Source: [Clostridium] aerotolerans DSM 5434
GTDB taxonomy: Bacteria; Bacillota; Clostridia; Lachnospirales; Lachnospiraceae
Assembly: GCF_000687555.1 (NCBI RefSeq)
Contig: NZ_JHWJ01000002.1
Location: forward strand, 310,001 to 374,000
Direction of reading: 5' to 3'
DNA length: 64,000 nt
Positions 36,900 through 47,838 of this stretch are shown one piece after another. The first letter of the stretch is position 1; each line of letters begins with the position of its first letter. Position numbers and translations under genes: made by a program. The notes under the pieces are model-generated. The model was given only the letters and a program-made list of their open reading frames with translations, was not told the origin of the DNA and made no database searches.

Positions 36900-37862
36900 C
36901 TACTTTTTCCTCACCGTTACAGAAACCCATTCTCCCTGATAGGTGATTTCCACCAGCTCAAAGGCATCATTTTCTGCAAATGCTTTCTTTACTGCTTCCT
37001 CTTTCATATTAATGATACCGGCAGTAATAAAGATGGCACCTTTTTTCATATGAACCGGAATCTCTTTTTGAAGCAGGATAATGATGTCAGCTAAGATGTT
37101 AGCTACCACCAGATCGTAGGCTTCAAAACCAACTTCTGCCTTTACCTCTTCATCGTCAATGATATTGCCCTTTAAAACCTTGAATTTTTCCGGGGCGATA
37201 TCATTGGCTTCCATATTCTCTTTTACCGCTACGATGGCATTTTCATCGAGATCGGTTCCGAAAACTTCCTTTGCCCCCAGCTTTAAAGCAGTGATTCCAA
37301 GAATTCCGCTGCCGGTTCCTACATCAAGAATCTTTGTATCAGAAGTCACGTATTTTTTTAGCTGGCGGATGCAAAGCTGAGTCGTCTCATGCTGTCCAGT
37401 ACCAAAAGCAGTACCAGGGTCGATTTCAATTAAAAGCTTTTCCTTATGCTCCTTCGGAATCTCTTCCCAGGTTGGCTTAATTAAAATATCATCCACAGTA
37501 AATGGTTTAAAATACTGCTTCCAGTTGTTAATCCAGTCCTTGTCCTCTGTCTCACTGGATTCAATGGTTCGGGCACCAAGGTCAGTAAACATGGATAACT
37601 CATCAAGGCTTTCATCCACACGCTTTAACATCTCATCGATATCAACATCGGAATCCGGATCCAGATAAAAGCTGACTTTTGCTACACCCTCATCTGGAGG
37701 AAGCTCTGGCAGGATGTCAATGAACATACCTTTTGTCTCAGCTTCGGTAAGAGGCGTATTGTCTTCAATTTCAATTCCTTCTATTCCGATCTCATCAAAT
37801 GCGCTGCTGATTAAGTCCACAGCTTCCGTTGTGGTAGTGAGTGTAAATTTTTTCCATCTCAT
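36900..37862 (-). CDS. prmA: Ribosomal protein L11 methyltransferase PrmA
   Basis: 320 residues. N-terminal substrate domain, then a class I methyltransferase core with GTGQHETTQLCIRQL, KILDVGTGSGILGITALKLGA, and DLVVANILADIIILL. It trimethylates ribosomal protein L11. Here it is separated from dnaJ by a TSUP transporter gene and a secreted protein gene, which breaks the common dnaJ-prmA adjacency. Confidence 0.95.
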   Translation of the reverse strand: MRWKKFTLTTTTEAVDLISSAFDEIGIEGIEIEDNTPLTEAETKGMFIDILPELPPDEGVAKVSFYLDPDSDVDIDEMLKRVDESLDELSMFTDLGARTIESSETEDKDWINNWKQYFKPFTVDDILIKPTWEEIPKEHKEKLLIEIDPGTAFGTGQHETTQLCIRQLKKYVTSDTKILDVGTGSGILGITALKLGAKEVFGTDLDENAIVAVKENMEANDIAPEKFKVLKGNIIDDEEVKAEVGFEAYDLVVANILADIIILLQKEIPVHMKKGAIFITAGIINMKEEAVKKAFAENDAFELVEITYQGEWVSVTVRKK

Positions 37863-37874
37863 GCTTTTATTTTC

Positions 37875-38618
37875 CTATCCTTTTATAATTTTTACAAACA
37901 GGCAAAGAAGCACCACAAATACAACCGGGCGCACGATCTTTAAGCCGTTCTTTAGGACAAGGCCTGAACCAATGTAATGACCTGCAATACAGAAGATTCC
38001 GGATGCAAGTCCAAGGGGAATTAAGACCTTACCATTTATTAAAAATGTCACCAATGCTGCGATGTTTGATGACAGATTGATTACTTTTGTCGTTCCAGAT
38101 GCATTTCTAACATTCATCTTTGCAAGACCAGTCAGTAAAAGCAGTAAAAAGGTGCCGGTACCAGGCCCGTAAAATCCATCGTAGCAGCCTACCACCAGCG
38201 CTGCTCCCATACTAATTAGAAGAGTCTTTCGCTCCGGAAGACTTTCTTCCTTTGTATCGCCTAAATTTTTATTTTTAAACACATAAAATGCTACTACCGG
38301 TAAGACCGCTATCATCATGGTCTTTAATACCTGCTCACTTGCCAGTAAAGAAAGGTGTGCTCCTATGACAGAACCGATGACAGCACATAAAGCAGACAGC
38401 AAAGACAGCTTCACATTGATAAATCCGTTCTTTGCGTATCGGGCCGTTGAAATAATCGTACCGAGCGTAGAACTCATCTTATTGGTTCCAAGTGCAATAT
38501 GTGGCGGTACCCCTGCTGCCAGATAAGCCGGCAGAGAAATCAGTCCTCCGCCTCCTGCGATGGAATCTACAAATCCAGCCAGGAAAACAAGGGGACATAT
38601 GATCAAATATTGGTACAT
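37875..38618 (-). CDS. TSUP family membrane transporter (TauE/SafE-like)
   Basis: About 247 residues, seven to eight hydrophobic helices. It has the family GFVDSIAGGGGLISLPAYL start and the mirrored second repeat GCYDGFYGPGTGTFLLLLLTG. TSUP proteins export or import sulfur-containing anions and some organic acids; the substrate is unknown. ATG at 38618 with AAGGAA upstream is chosen over an upstream extension to 38687. It lies 12 bp from prmA. Confidence 0.9.
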   Translation of the reverse strand: MYQYLIICPLVFLAGFVDSIAGGGGLISLPAYLAAGVPPHIALGTNKMSSTLGTIISTARYAKNGFINVKLSLLSALCAVIGSVIGAHLSLLASEQVLKTMMIAVLPVVAFYVFKNKNLGDTKEESLPERKTLLISMGAALVVGCYDGFYGPGTGTFLLLLLTGLAKMNVRNASGTTKVINLSSNIAALVTFLINGKVLIPLGLASGIFCIAGHYIGSGLVLKNGLKIVRPVVFVVLLCLFVKIIKG

Positions 38619-38941
38619 ATGCGGGTTCCTTTCTTCTGTCAAAACTAAACCACATGATATCATAACATACAATGAAATGGGTTGCAAGCTTATAAAATCA
38701 TGGATTTATGGAAGAATTTTCGGCTCAAAAAAAATATTTCAAAAAATTTTAAAAAAAGATGCAATAAAAAACCTTCCTAGTGCATTAACTAATTGAACGG
38801 ATGAAAAGGACTTCTGTTTCATTCCCGGAACTAAGGCAAAAAACATATCAAGTAAACGAAATTCCTTGATGCATTACACCCCATCACACCCGCCTGAACG
38901 CCTGGTAATGAAGCAGAATCTATTTTCACAACATGCAACAA

Positions 38942-39006
38942 AAAAGCAGAAGACAGATCTGATAATTGGAATTAATCCATGTTCAGATCTGTTTTCTGCT
39001 TTTTTT
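38942..39006 (-). terminator. Terminator of the repeat-protein gene
   Basis: Arms starting AAAAGCAGAA and ending TTTCTGCTTTT, with an inner exact ACAGATCTGA/TCAGATCTGT, form a stem of about 21 bp. The minus-strand product ends in TTTTTTG. The remaining 38619-38941 stretch is AT-rich; I see only a promoter region for the TSUP gene and no gene. Confidence 0.8.
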
Positions 39007-39031
39007 ATATCCCAATCATTTTCTTTCTGCC

Positions 39032-39601
39032 TTACTGCTTTAAGGCACCGTCCGCTCCAACGGAATAACCATCAGGCGTAACAGTGTTGATTAACAGCCG
39101 GCCCAAAGAGCCGTCTGACATGGTATTAAAGTAGTATGCTTTTCCGCCTATGATCTGCCAGCCGATTCGCATAGACCCTAAGGTACCGTCATCAACTGGA
39201 TTTAAATAGTACCGGTTCCCGGTCTGGTCTGCATACCATCCCATAAGCAGATGGCCGCCCTGATCGAACCGGTACCATCTGCCATCAATATATTTCCAGC
39301 TGTCTAAAGGCCAGGTACCATCTCCATACTGATACCACCAGCCTGCCGGACTGTAACGCCAGCCTCTTTCATAGCTGCGGCTGTATGGACCGTCGTCGTC
39401 GTCATCGTCATCTTCGTCATCGTCCCAGCAGTCATAGTGATTCGGTCCTTCCACCGGTCCCTGAAAACTGGTTCCGGAACCGTGAAAGCCTGGATATTTT
39501 CTTACTGCCTGTGTCTCATCGGCTGCAGCACGCCCCGGAAACATCCCGGAAAGAAGCAGGAAACAAAATAAAAGTATGAACTTTCCCTGAATCTTCTTCA
39601 T
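39032..39601 (-). CDS. Secreted protein with cell-wall-binding (choline-binding-like) repeats
   Basis: 189 residues. Signal peptide (KKIQGKFILLFCFLLLSG, ending near GRAAA), a low-complexity region with a run of about ten Asp/Glu around residues 60-70, then three to four aromatic/Gly repeats typical of cell-wall-binding domains (GWWYQYGDGTWPLDSWKYID, WYRFDQGGHLLMGW, YYLNPVDDG, AYYFNTMSDGSLG). No catalytic domain is seen, so it may be only a wall-attached protein. It is inserted between dnaJ and the TSUP gene, with its own terminator. Confidence 0.82.
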   Translation of the reverse strand: MKKIQGKFILLFCFLLLSGMFPGRAAADETQAVRKYPGFHGSGTSFQGPVEGPNHYDCWDDDEDDDDDDDGPYSRSYERGWRYSPAGWWYQYGDGTWPLDSWKYIDGRWYRFDQGGHLLMGWYADQTGNRYYLNPVDDGTLGSMRIGWQIIGGKAYYFNTMSDGSLGRLLINTVTPDGYSVGADGALKQ

Positions 39602-39637
39602 TCCTAACCTTCCCCTTTACATGTATCCCCTAGAAAC

Positions 39638-40777
39638 CTATTTAAAGATTCCCTTTTTTTTATGTTTTTCCCCATCCGTGGTGCCATTCATGGCATCCTG
39701 GAAACTCTTAAGGGCATCTTTTTGAACTTCTGTGAGGCGCTCTGGGACCTGTACTACCAATGTTACATAATGATCGCCACGGACCGCTCTGTTTCTTAAA
39801 GAAGGAACTCCCTTTCCTTTTAAGCGAACCTTGGTATCTGTCTGAGTTCCTGGTTTGATTTCGTAATCCATATCGCCGTCAACGGTCTTGATCTTAATGG
39901 TTCCGCCTAATGCTGCATTGACAAAGGAAATGGGTACGGTTGAGAAGATACTGGTATCCTGACGCTTAAAGATAGGGTGATTGGATACAACCACTTCTAC
40001 TAAAAGATCGCCTCTTTCTCCTCCGTTGGTACCTGGTTCCCCTTTGCTCTGTAAACGAATGGACTGGCCGTTATCAATTCCTGCGGGAACTGCAACACTG
40101 ATTTTCTTTCTTTTTGTAATAAAACCAGTTCCATAGCAATCCGGACATTTTTCCTTGATTACCTTACCAGTGCCGCCACAGTCGGGACAGGTCTGAACAC
40201 TCTGCACCTGACCGAAGAAGGACTGCTGGGTGTACATGATCTTACCTTTACCGTTACATTTGGTACAGGTAATGGGTGATGTACCCGCCTTTGCGCCACT
40301 TCCGTGACACGTATTACATTCTTCTTTGAAATTAATTTCAATTTCTTTTTCGCAGCCAAAAATCGCCTCTTCAAAGGTAATACGGACGCTGGTTCTTACA
40401 TTGGCTCCTCTGGCCGGACCATTGTATGCGGCACCGCCTCTGGAACGGCCGCCGCCAAAGATATCGCCGAAAATATCCCCAAAGATATCTCCCATATCTG
40501 CTCCGCCAAAATCAAAGCCACCGAAACCGCCAGGTCCTCCGCTGCCATCAAATGCTGCTGATCCAAACTGGTCATACTGACGTCTCTTATCAGGATCACT
40601 TAAAACACTGTAAGCTTCGGAAGCCTGTTTAAACTTCTCTGCCGCCACAGCATCCCCGGAATTTGTATCCGGGTGGTATTTCTTAGCCAATGCCCTGTAA
40701 GCCTTCTTAAGCGCTGCATCATCTGCATCTCTTGGAACGCCAAGGATCTCATAATAATCTTTTTTACTCTCTGCCAT
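39638..40777 (-). CDS. dnaJ: Chaperone protein DnaJ
   Basis: About 379 residues: J domain with HPD ([11 protein letters not shown]), Gly/Phe-rich linker, four CxxCxGxG zinc motifs ([32 protein letters not shown]) and the C-terminal substrate-binding domain. It stimulates DnaK ATPase. Start at 40777, with AAAGG upstream; the ATG at 40795 is too close to that SD. Last gene of the hrcA operon, separated from dnaK by two hairpins. Confidence 0.96.
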   Translation of the reverse strand: MAESKKDYYEILGVPRDADDAALKKAYRALAKKYHPDTNSGDAVAAEKFKQASEAYSVLSDPDKRRQYDQFGSAAFDGSGGPGGFGGFDFGGADMGDIFGDIFGDIFGGGRSRGGAAYNGPARGANVRTSVRITFEEAIFGCEKEIEINFKEECNTCHGSGAKAGTSPITCTKCNGKGKIMYTQQSFFGQVQSVQTCPDCGGTGKVIKEKCPDCYGTGFITKRKKISVAVPAGIDNGQSIRLQSKGEPGTNGGERGDLLVEVVVSNHPIFKRQDTSIFSTVPISFVNAALGGTIKIKTVDGDMDYEIKPGTQTDTKVRLKGKGVPSLRNRAVRGDHYVTLVVQVPERLTEVQKDALKSFQDAMNGTTDGEKHKKKGIFK

Positions 40778-40804
40778 CTTAGGTCTACCTTTCATAAACT
40801 AAGG

Positions 40805-40870
40805 AAGCCCGGTAGGACATCGCCTGCCGAACATAAGAGCCCAAACTGTAAGCTTCGTTTTTACCGGGCT
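40805..40870 (-). terminator. Hairpin between dnaK and dnaJ (1)
   Basis: AGCCCGGTA (40805-40813) pairs with TACCGGGCT (40862-40870). It may reduce readthrough or protect the dnaK message; dnaJ lies just beyond. Confidence 0.5.
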
Positions 40871-40892
40871 ATACAAAAGAACTCATGCCTGC

Positions 40893-40926
40893 GGAAAAAG
40901 TGCTGTATCACTACAACACTTTTTCC
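40893..40926 (-). terminator. Hairpin between dnaK and dnaJ (2)
   Basis: GGAAAAAGTG (40893-40902) pairs exactly with CACTTTTTCC (40917-40926), 28 bp after the dnaK stop. Partial attenuation would give more DnaK than DnaJ (inference). Confidence 0.55.
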
Positions 40927-40953
40927 AAAGCCCTGTCAACTGACCAGACTATT

Positions 40954-42822
<1,869 letters not shown>

Positions 42823-42864
42823 TTATGAAACAAATGTAATATGTTTTCTGATTTTGATTTATTA

Positions 42865-43506
42865 TTAATTAGCTACCTGTACCATGGAATGTCTCACCAC
42901 AGTATCCCGGTAGGTATAACCTTTTAAAAGTTCCTGAGCTACTACGTTCTCTCCCAGGGATTCATCTTCCACGTGCATCACTGCATTGTGGAAATCAGGA
43001 TTAAATGGCTGGCCAACTGCTTCAATTGGCTTTACTCCCGCCTCTTCCAACGATTTTATAAGCTGTTTGTAAATCTTTTCCATGCCCTCGGCAAATGCAG
43101 AAGCCTTTTCCTCTTCCGGAATGGCTGCAAGGCCTCGTTCAAAATTATCGACAATAGGAAGGATTCGTTCAATGATATCCTTTGCCCCGATCTCAAACAT
43201 GGCTGACTTTTCTTTTTCTGTTCTCTTTCTGAAGTTATCAAATTCTGCCATACTTCTCTGGAGACGGTCTGTCAGTTCCTCGATTTTTTCATCCTTTGGA
43301 TCAGGCTTATCTTTTTTCTTACCAAAGAAGCCTTTCTTAGCGGTATCGCCTTTTGCGCTTTCTTCTTCGTTCTGCCCTGTCTCAGCTGCAGTCTCTTCTG
43401 CTGCGGGCTCTGTGCCTTCTATCTCATTTTCAGTGGAAACGGCATCTTCCTCATTTAAAATCTCATCTGCCAGTTTTTCCTCTGTTTTCACATCTTCCAT
43501 GCTCAA
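42865..43506 (-). CDS. grpE: Nucleotide exchange factor GrpE
   Basis: 213 residues. Acidic disordered N-terminus rich in Glu/Ala, a long coiled-coil segment (EKIEELTDRLQRSMAEFDNFRKR split at residues about 75-97) and the C-terminal beta domain with GVKPIEAVGQPFNPDFHNAV and VAQELLKGYTYRDTVVRHSMV. It releases ADP from DnaK. The start is a TTG at 43506, or the ATG two codons later at 43500. Confidence 0.95.
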   Translation of the reverse strand: MSMEDVKTEEKLADEILNEEDAVSTENEIEGTEPAAEETAAETGQNEEESAKGDTAKKGFFGKKKDKPDPKDEKIEELTDRLQRSMAEFDNFRKRTEKEKSAMFEIGAKDIIERILPIVDNFERGLAAIPEEEKASAFAEGMEKIYKQLIKSLEEAGVKPIEAVGQPFNPDFHNAVMHVEDESLGENVVAQELLKGYTYRDTVVRHSMVQVAN

Positions 43507-43517
43507 TGTTCTTACCC

Positions 43518-44567
43518 TTACCTTTCATCTTTTTTCAATATCACATCAAGCTGCGTCATTAAATTGCGCAGAGTACTGAGAACCTTCTCATAATCCATTC
43601 GCTTGGGGCCGATGATTCCAATGGTGCCTCGTAACCCTTCCCCCAGCTCGTAATTGGCTGTTACAATGCTGCAGTCCTTCATATCCTTAACCGGTGCTTC
43701 ATCTCCGATATAGACCTGGATACCAGAATTGCTCTCCGAGTCGTTGACATCATCGACCAGCTCCTGCAAAAGCTCCTTTTGCTCCAGGGTTCCAAGAAGT
43801 CTGCTCGCCTTATCTCCCTCGCTCAGCTCCGGATATTTAAAAATATTGGTGGTGCCGCTGGTATAGATCTGTAAATCTTCATCATCTGCCCGAATGGCTG
43901 CTGCCACCTCGGTCAGTACCCGGTCTACCACTTCACTGTGATGGCCTGCCTGAACCTTTAACCTGCTGATCACTTCCAGATTAATCTCTTCTATGGTCAG
44001 TCCGTTTAAGGCACTGTTTAAAAGAATGTTTAAATTCAACAATCCTTCGTCATCCAGTTCCTTATCAATGGGAATCATGGTGTTCTTAATAATATTGCCT
44101 TCAATGACAATCACCACCAGAAGCTTTCCTTCATCTACCTTTGACAGCTGGATAAACTTTAGCTTATTCCTTTGATACTGAGGAGCGCTGATCATAGCCG
44201 CGTAGTTGGTATTCTGAGCCAGAAGCTTTGCCATCTGCTTAAGCATAAGCTCTACACGGTCTACTCTCTTTAGCATCATATCCTTGATTTCTGTTACTTC
44301 TTCTTCCTTTTCCAGCATGATCTGATCCACATAGAACCGGTATCCTCTGTCGGAAGGAATTCTTCCTGCTGATGTATGAGGCTGAACAATATAGCCCAGT
44401 TCCTCTAAATCAGACATCTCATTACGGATCGTGGCGGAGCTTAAATTCAAATCCGTATACTTTGATATGGTTCGGGATCCAACCGGTTCTCCGGTTTCCA
44501 GATAAGTTTTAATGATGGCCTTTAATATGGTTATCTTCCGCTCATCCAGCTGATCTTTATCCTTCAA
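43518..44567 (-). CDS. hrcA: Heat-inducible transcription repressor HrcA
   Basis: 349 residues: N-terminal winged helix (YLETGEPVGSRTISKYTDLNLS, split here, and SSATIRNEMSDLEELGYI) and GAF-like C-terminal part (GTIGIIGPKRMDYEKVLSTL). It binds CIRCE, which is present upstream at 44606-44632, and depends on GroEL for folding. First gene of hrcA-grpE-dnaK-dnaJ. Confidence 0.96.
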   Translation of the reverse strand: MKDKDQLDERKITILKAIIKTYLETGEPVGSRTISKYTDLNLSSATIRNEMSDLEELGYIVQPHTSAGRIPSDRGYRFYVDQIMLEKEEEVTEIKDMMLKRVDRVELMLKQMAKLLAQNTNYAAMISAPQYQRNKLKFIQLSKVDEGKLLVVIVIEGNIIKNTMIPIDKELDDEGLLNLNILLNSALNGLTIEEINLEVISRLKVQAGHHSEVVDRVLTEVAAAIRADDEDLQIYTSGTTNIFKYPELSEGDKASRLLGTLEQKELLQELVDDVNDSESNSGIQVYIGDEAPVKDMKDCSIVTANYELGEGLRGTIGIIGPKRMDYEKVLSTLRNLMTQLDVILKKDER

Positions 44568-44605
44568 ACTGCCACTCTCCTTTCTTAATGCTTATTACTG
44601 CTTTG

Positions 44606-44632
44606 TTAGCACTCAACGTTTGGGAGTGCTAA
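44606..44632 (-). promoter_or_regulatory. CIRCE operator
   Basis: TTAGCACTC, nine bases, GAGTGCTAA: an exact match to the CIRCE consensus, 39 bp before the hrcA start and just downstream of its promoter. Confidence 0.97.
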
Positions 44633-44646
44633 CATCTTCTTTTCAT

Positions 44647-44675
44647 AATATATGCTTTTTTTCTACATTTGTCAA
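44647..44675 (-). promoter_or_regulatory. SigA-type promoter of the hrcA operon
   Basis: Minus strand: TTGACA (44670-44675), 17-base spacer, TATATT (44647-44652). CIRCE lies over the expected transcription start region. Confidence 0.8.
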
Positions 44676-44747
44676 TACATTCCTATAAAAAAAATACGTT
44701 AAGTTTTTATGACTACTTTCTACATTTTTAAACATAGTACAAGCATA

Positions 44748-44802
44748 TATTACAAAGGTGTTGACATTTTTTTCTTGACTTTTAACACTTTTGTAATATA
44801 AT
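44748..44802 (+). promoter_or_regulatory. Promoter of the first 3D-domain gene within a 15-bp inverted repeat
   Basis: TTGACT (44775-44780), 16-base spacer, TATAAT (44797-44802). Around it, TATTACAAAGGTGTT (44748-44762) and AACACTTTTGTAATA (44784-44798) are inverted repeats with one mismatch; the right arm covers the spacer and part of the -10. Placement suggests an operator. TGTAAT-N5-AGTAAA at the -10 is close to a WalR box. Confidence 0.65.
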
Positions 44803-44843
44803 AGTAAATGATACACCATAACAACACGATTGCGAGGTAAATC

Positions 44844-45401
44844 ATGAAGCGTTTTTCAGGTAAACTACGAATCACTGGACTCCTGACAATCCTTTGTATT
44901 CTGCTGTTATCTACATCTGCAATGGCAGATGAAGCTGCTGGTAAAGAACAGACTACAGCGGATGCACAGTCCGGGAGTGTCCAAACGATAAAAAGCGATG
45001 CCAAAACCGAAAACGGGACTGAGGGCACAAAAGACTCAGAGGAAATCGGACCTGGTATTAAAAAAGAAACAGAACCGCAAGAGACAGAGCCAACTGGACC
45101 TGTTTTTGAAAAAGGAGCATCACTGGGACTTTTTTCTGCAACTGCATATTGCCCCAGCAAAAGCGGAAAAATCGGCCGGACCTACTCCGGTACTACACCA
45201 AGAGCACAGCATACCTTGTCTGCGGATCTTACAATTTTGCCAATCGGCACTATGGTCATGATCGATGACGTCATCTATACTGTGGAGGATACTGGAAGCG
45301 GAATCAGAGGAAATAAGGTTGATATCTACTTTGGAAGCCGGGAAGAAGCCCTAAACTTCGGCAGACAGACAAAAGAGATTTTTGCAGTGAATGTAAAATA
45401 A
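44844..45401 (+). CDS. Secreted 3D-domain protein (RpfB/YocH-like) 1
   Basis: 185 residues. Signal peptide (KRFSGKLRITGLLTILCILL, ending near SAMA), a Glu/Thr/Lys-rich linker of about 70 residues, then a 3D domain: FSATAYCPSKSG, TLSADLTILPIGTMVMIDD, TVEDTGSGIRGNKVDIYF with the three Asp of the fold. Such domains act in muralytic enzymes (MltA-like double-psi barrel). No second wall-binding domain is seen. Antisense reading frames of comparable length here were judged spurious. Confidence 0.9.
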   Translation: MKRFSGKLRITGLLTILCILLLSTSAMADEAAGKEQTTADAQSGSVQTIKSDAKTENGTEGTKDSEEIGPGIKKETEPQETEPTGPVFEKGASLGLFSATAYCPSKSGKIGRTYSGTTPRAQHTLSADLTILPIGTMVMIDDVIYTVEDTGSGIRGNKVDIYFGSREEALNFGRQTKEIFAVNVK

Positions 45402-45420
45402 TACATGTCCAAATGGCGCC

Positions 45421-45460
45421 CAGAAAAGCGATTTGATTTCGCTTTCTGAGGTGCTTTTTT
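45421..45460 (+). terminator. Terminator after the first 3D-domain gene
   Basis: AGAAAAGCGA and TCGCTTTCT form the stem (45422-45447, one bulge), followed shortly by TTTTTT at 45455-45460. Confidence 0.7.
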
Positions 45461-45552
45461 GATGTCCAAAAGTTCTCTCCCCTAATAGTATGAAATAAGT
45501 TAGCCTTGACTTTTCTGGAAAAATATGTAAAATGAATACTTGTACCTCATTT

Positions 45553-45569
45553 ATTACAAAACTGTTACA
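45553..45569 (-). promoter_or_regulatory. WalR-box-like direct repeat upstream of the second 3D-domain gene
   Basis: On the minus strand it reads TGTAAC-AGTTT-TGTAAT, an exact fit to the WalR consensus TGT(A/T)A(A/T/C)-N5-TGT(A/T)A(A/T/C). A TATAAT -10 follows on the plus strand at 45576-45581 with a poor -35 at the box itself, as expected for an activated promoter. Farther on, ACAGTTTGTAA (45597-45607 region) mirrors part of the box. Confidence 0.5.
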
Positions 45570-45631
45570 TATAATTATAATAGTGTTAATTTGTATTACA
45601 GTTTGTAAAAAAGAAAGGAAGTATTTGTAAT

Positions 45632-46342
45632 ATGCAAAATAGGAAGAACCTTCACCAGATTTCTGGAATTTTACTGATGACAATCTTTGTTTTAATAAAC
45701 ACATTAAAAGCTTACGGTAATCCGGTAACCGGCATTATCGACGGGGCGGATGATAAAAATGTCCGGGGCTGGGCCTTTAACAGCTCAGAACCAGAATCCT
45801 CTTTGCCTGTAAGGGTCATTATCACCAACCAGTCAAGCGGTCAGGTGACAGCTGAGCTTGAAACCACCGCTTCCAAACACCGGGAGGATTTAGCCGCACA
45901 GGGAAGCGGAACCGGTAATTATGGATTTGAAGTGAACGTTCCCTGGGATACCTACGAAAATGGTACTTATCTCATTGAGGCCTACGCATCAGGGCAGAAG
46001 CTTTCCGGCACCAAGGTATACGGCGTTGGCACTGCGGTTCCTGCTGTTAATCTCCGCTCCATCGGTACGTTTAAAACAACCGCCTACTGTCCCTGCAGAC
46101 AGTGCTCCGGTAAATGGGGCGGCCGCACCAGCACAGGAACCATTGCTGCTGCCAATCATACCATCTCTGTGGATCCAAGAGTCATTCCTTATGGAAGCAA
46201 GCTGATGATAGGCGGTGTTATTTATACCGCTGAGGACTGCGGTGGAGGCGTTAAGGGTAGACATATTGATATCTTCTTCAATACCCACGGGGAGACTCGC
46301 TTTTACGGTACCAGAAGTATGGAGGTATTTCTGGTTCAGTAG
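45632..46342 (+). CDS. Secreted 3D-domain protein 2 with an N-terminal beta-sandwich-like domain
   Basis: 236 residues. Signal peptide (LHQISGILLMTIFVLINTLKA-like, cleavage near AYG), a domain of about 95 residues (GIIDGADDKNVRGWAFNSSE, LPVRVIITNQSSGQV, NYGFEVNVPWDTYENGTYLI) that looks like an Ig/jelly-roll carbohydrate-associated repeat, then a 3D domain: FKTTAYCPCRQCSGKWGG, TISVDPRVIPYGSKLMIGG, AEDCGGGVKGRHIDIFF. The 3D part carries extra Cys (CPCRQC), often seen in clostridial versions. AAAGGAAG precedes the ATG. Confidence 0.9.
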   Translation: MQNRKNLHQISGILLMTIFVLINTLKAYGNPVTGIIDGADDKNVRGWAFNSSEPESSLPVRVIITNQSSGQVTAELETTASKHREDLAAQGSGTGNYGFEVNVPWDTYENGTYLIEAYASGQKLSGTKVYGVGTAVPAVNLRSIGTFKTTAYCPCRQCSGKWGGRTSTGTIAAANHTISVDPRVIPYGSKLMIGGVIYTAEDCGGGVKGRHIDIFFNTHGETRFYGTRSMEVFLVQ

Positions 46343-46377
46343 TATGAAAGTAACGCCAGTTGTTTTGAAATAAACTG

Positions 46378-46480
46378 CAAGCAATTGTGAGGTATTAGCC
46401 TACATTGCTTGAGTATATAATGAGGTCAAGAAAGGGCACAGGACACAAAGAATGGTTTCTCTTTGCGTTCTGTGCCCCTT
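46378..46480. terminator. Two hairpins after the second 3D-domain gene
   Basis: CAAGCAAT/ATTGCTTG (46378-46385 and 46404-46411) and a longer stem AAGGGCACAG.../...CTGTGCCCCTT (46432-46450 with 46461-46480). They lie between convergent genes and can stop transcription from either side. Nothing else is seen up to the hemW stop at 46624. Confidence 0.6.
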
Positions 46481-46623
46481 CTATATTCTTATTAATAAGA
46501 ATGTATTACCAAATCGCTCTACTGTTTTATGAGAGGTTACTCCCTCCCATGCGGCGCACCAGTTAATGTCATGTACATATAACTCGTATTAGCTCTTACA
46601 TGGTTTAAGGTCTGAATTAAAGC

Positions 46624-47838
46624 TTATAACAGGAACTGACTCATCGCATAATTGCTGACATCAATTCCGTGGGAAGTTAGCTTGTAGTAACCATCTTTAA
46701 ATTCCATCAGCCCCTCCCGCTCCAGCTTATCCAGCACCTGACCATAAACATTGCGGATATTCTGACCGAAATTGCTAACGAAGTCATGGGCAGATACCCC
46801 ATTGGTCAGCCGTAGGCCCAGAAACATATACTCTTCCATCTTTTCCTCAATGGACAGACGTTCTAATTCCTGTCTCAGTGCCTGAGTAAATCCCTCGTCC
46901 TCATCGAAGCTGGCATTGCGGTAATCACTTAAATCTGTGGTATTGTGAAAGCGGCATCCATTCATATAGGAAGACGCTCCTAGCCCAAGGCCAAGATATT
47001 CAATTCCAGTCCAATAGCCAATGTTGTGACGGCATTCATATCCTTTTTTAGAGTAATTGGAGATTTCGTACCGTTCGTATCCCTGTTCCATTAAGAATTC
47101 CTGAGTGAGATAATACATCTCCCTTTCCGAATCCTCATCAGGAAGGTCCGGCAATGCCATCAGACGTTTCCGCTCTTCCTTTGTCATGGAATAGCTTTCC
47201 ATTTCCACATGATCTCCGTACCTGTCATAATAGGGAGTCCCCTCTTCTATGATAAGGCTGTAAGCGGAAATGTGCTCCGGTTTTAACATGGTGACCTTTT
47301 TTAAGGTATTCTTCCAGGAATCCACCGTTTGCCCGGGAATGGCTGAAATTAAGTCCACGTTAACATTATCAAAGCCTGCCATCCGCACTCTCTGATAGCT
47401 TTTTAAGAACTCATCATAGGTATGAATTCTGCCAAGATAGCGAAGTTCTTTGTCATCTGCGGATTGAAGGCCCATGCTGATGCGGTTGACTCCAGCTTTG
47501 CGGTAACTTAAAAGCGCTTCCTGAGTCAAGGTACCTGGATTGGCCTCCATGGTGATCTCTGCATCGGGAAGAATGTCAAAATGGGTATTTAAGGCATTTA
47601 AGACAGCTTCCATATCTTCTGTCTTTAATATAGAAGGAGTGCCTCCTCCTATGAATACACTGACTACCTGGTATTCTTTCGCAAAGGCACTCTGGTATTC
47701 TATTTCTTCTATTAATTTCTCCGTGTAATCTCTCTGTGTCCGTTCATTTCCCGGAAAGGAAAGGAAATCGCAGTAAGCACATTTGCGGGAGCAAAATGGG
47801 ATATGCACGTAAATCTCCAAACTTTTTTTATTCATCAT
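46624..47838 (-). CDS. hemW: HemW-like radical SAM protein (coproporphyrinogen III oxidase family)
   Basis: 404 residues. Radical SAM motif [10 protein letters not shown] near the start, [33 protein letters not shown], and a HemN C-terminal domain. HemW proteins lack the second-site residues of HemN and act as haem chaperones; the lepA-hemW pair supports HemW over HemN. The start overlaps the end of lepA by 11 bp. Confidence 0.93.
   Translation of the reverse strand: MMNKKSLEIYVHIPFCSRKCAYCDFLSFPGNERTQRDYTEKLIEEIEYQSAFAKEYQVVSVFIGGGTPSILKTEDMEAVLNALNTHFDILPDAEITMEANPGTLTQEALLSYRKAGVNRISMGLQSADDKELRYLGRIHTYDEFLKSYQRVRMAGFDNVNVDLISAIPGQTVDSWKNTLKKVTMLKPEHISAYSLIIEEGTPYYDRYGDHVEMESYSMTKEERKRLMALPDLPDEDSEREMYYLTQEFLMEQGYERYEISNYSKKGYECRHNIGYWTGIEYLGLGLGASSYMNGCRFHNTTDLSDYRNASFDEDEGFTQALRQELERLSIEEKMEEYMFLGLRLTNGVSAHDFVSNFGQNIRNVYGQVLDKLEREGLMEFKDGYYKLTSHGIDVSNYAMSQFLL

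Noticed and set aside
44750-45160. A 136-codon minus-strand frame opposite the first 3D-domain gene
   Set aside because: It reads antisense to a well supported secreted protein, has Ser/Val/Pro-rich shadow composition and no SD.
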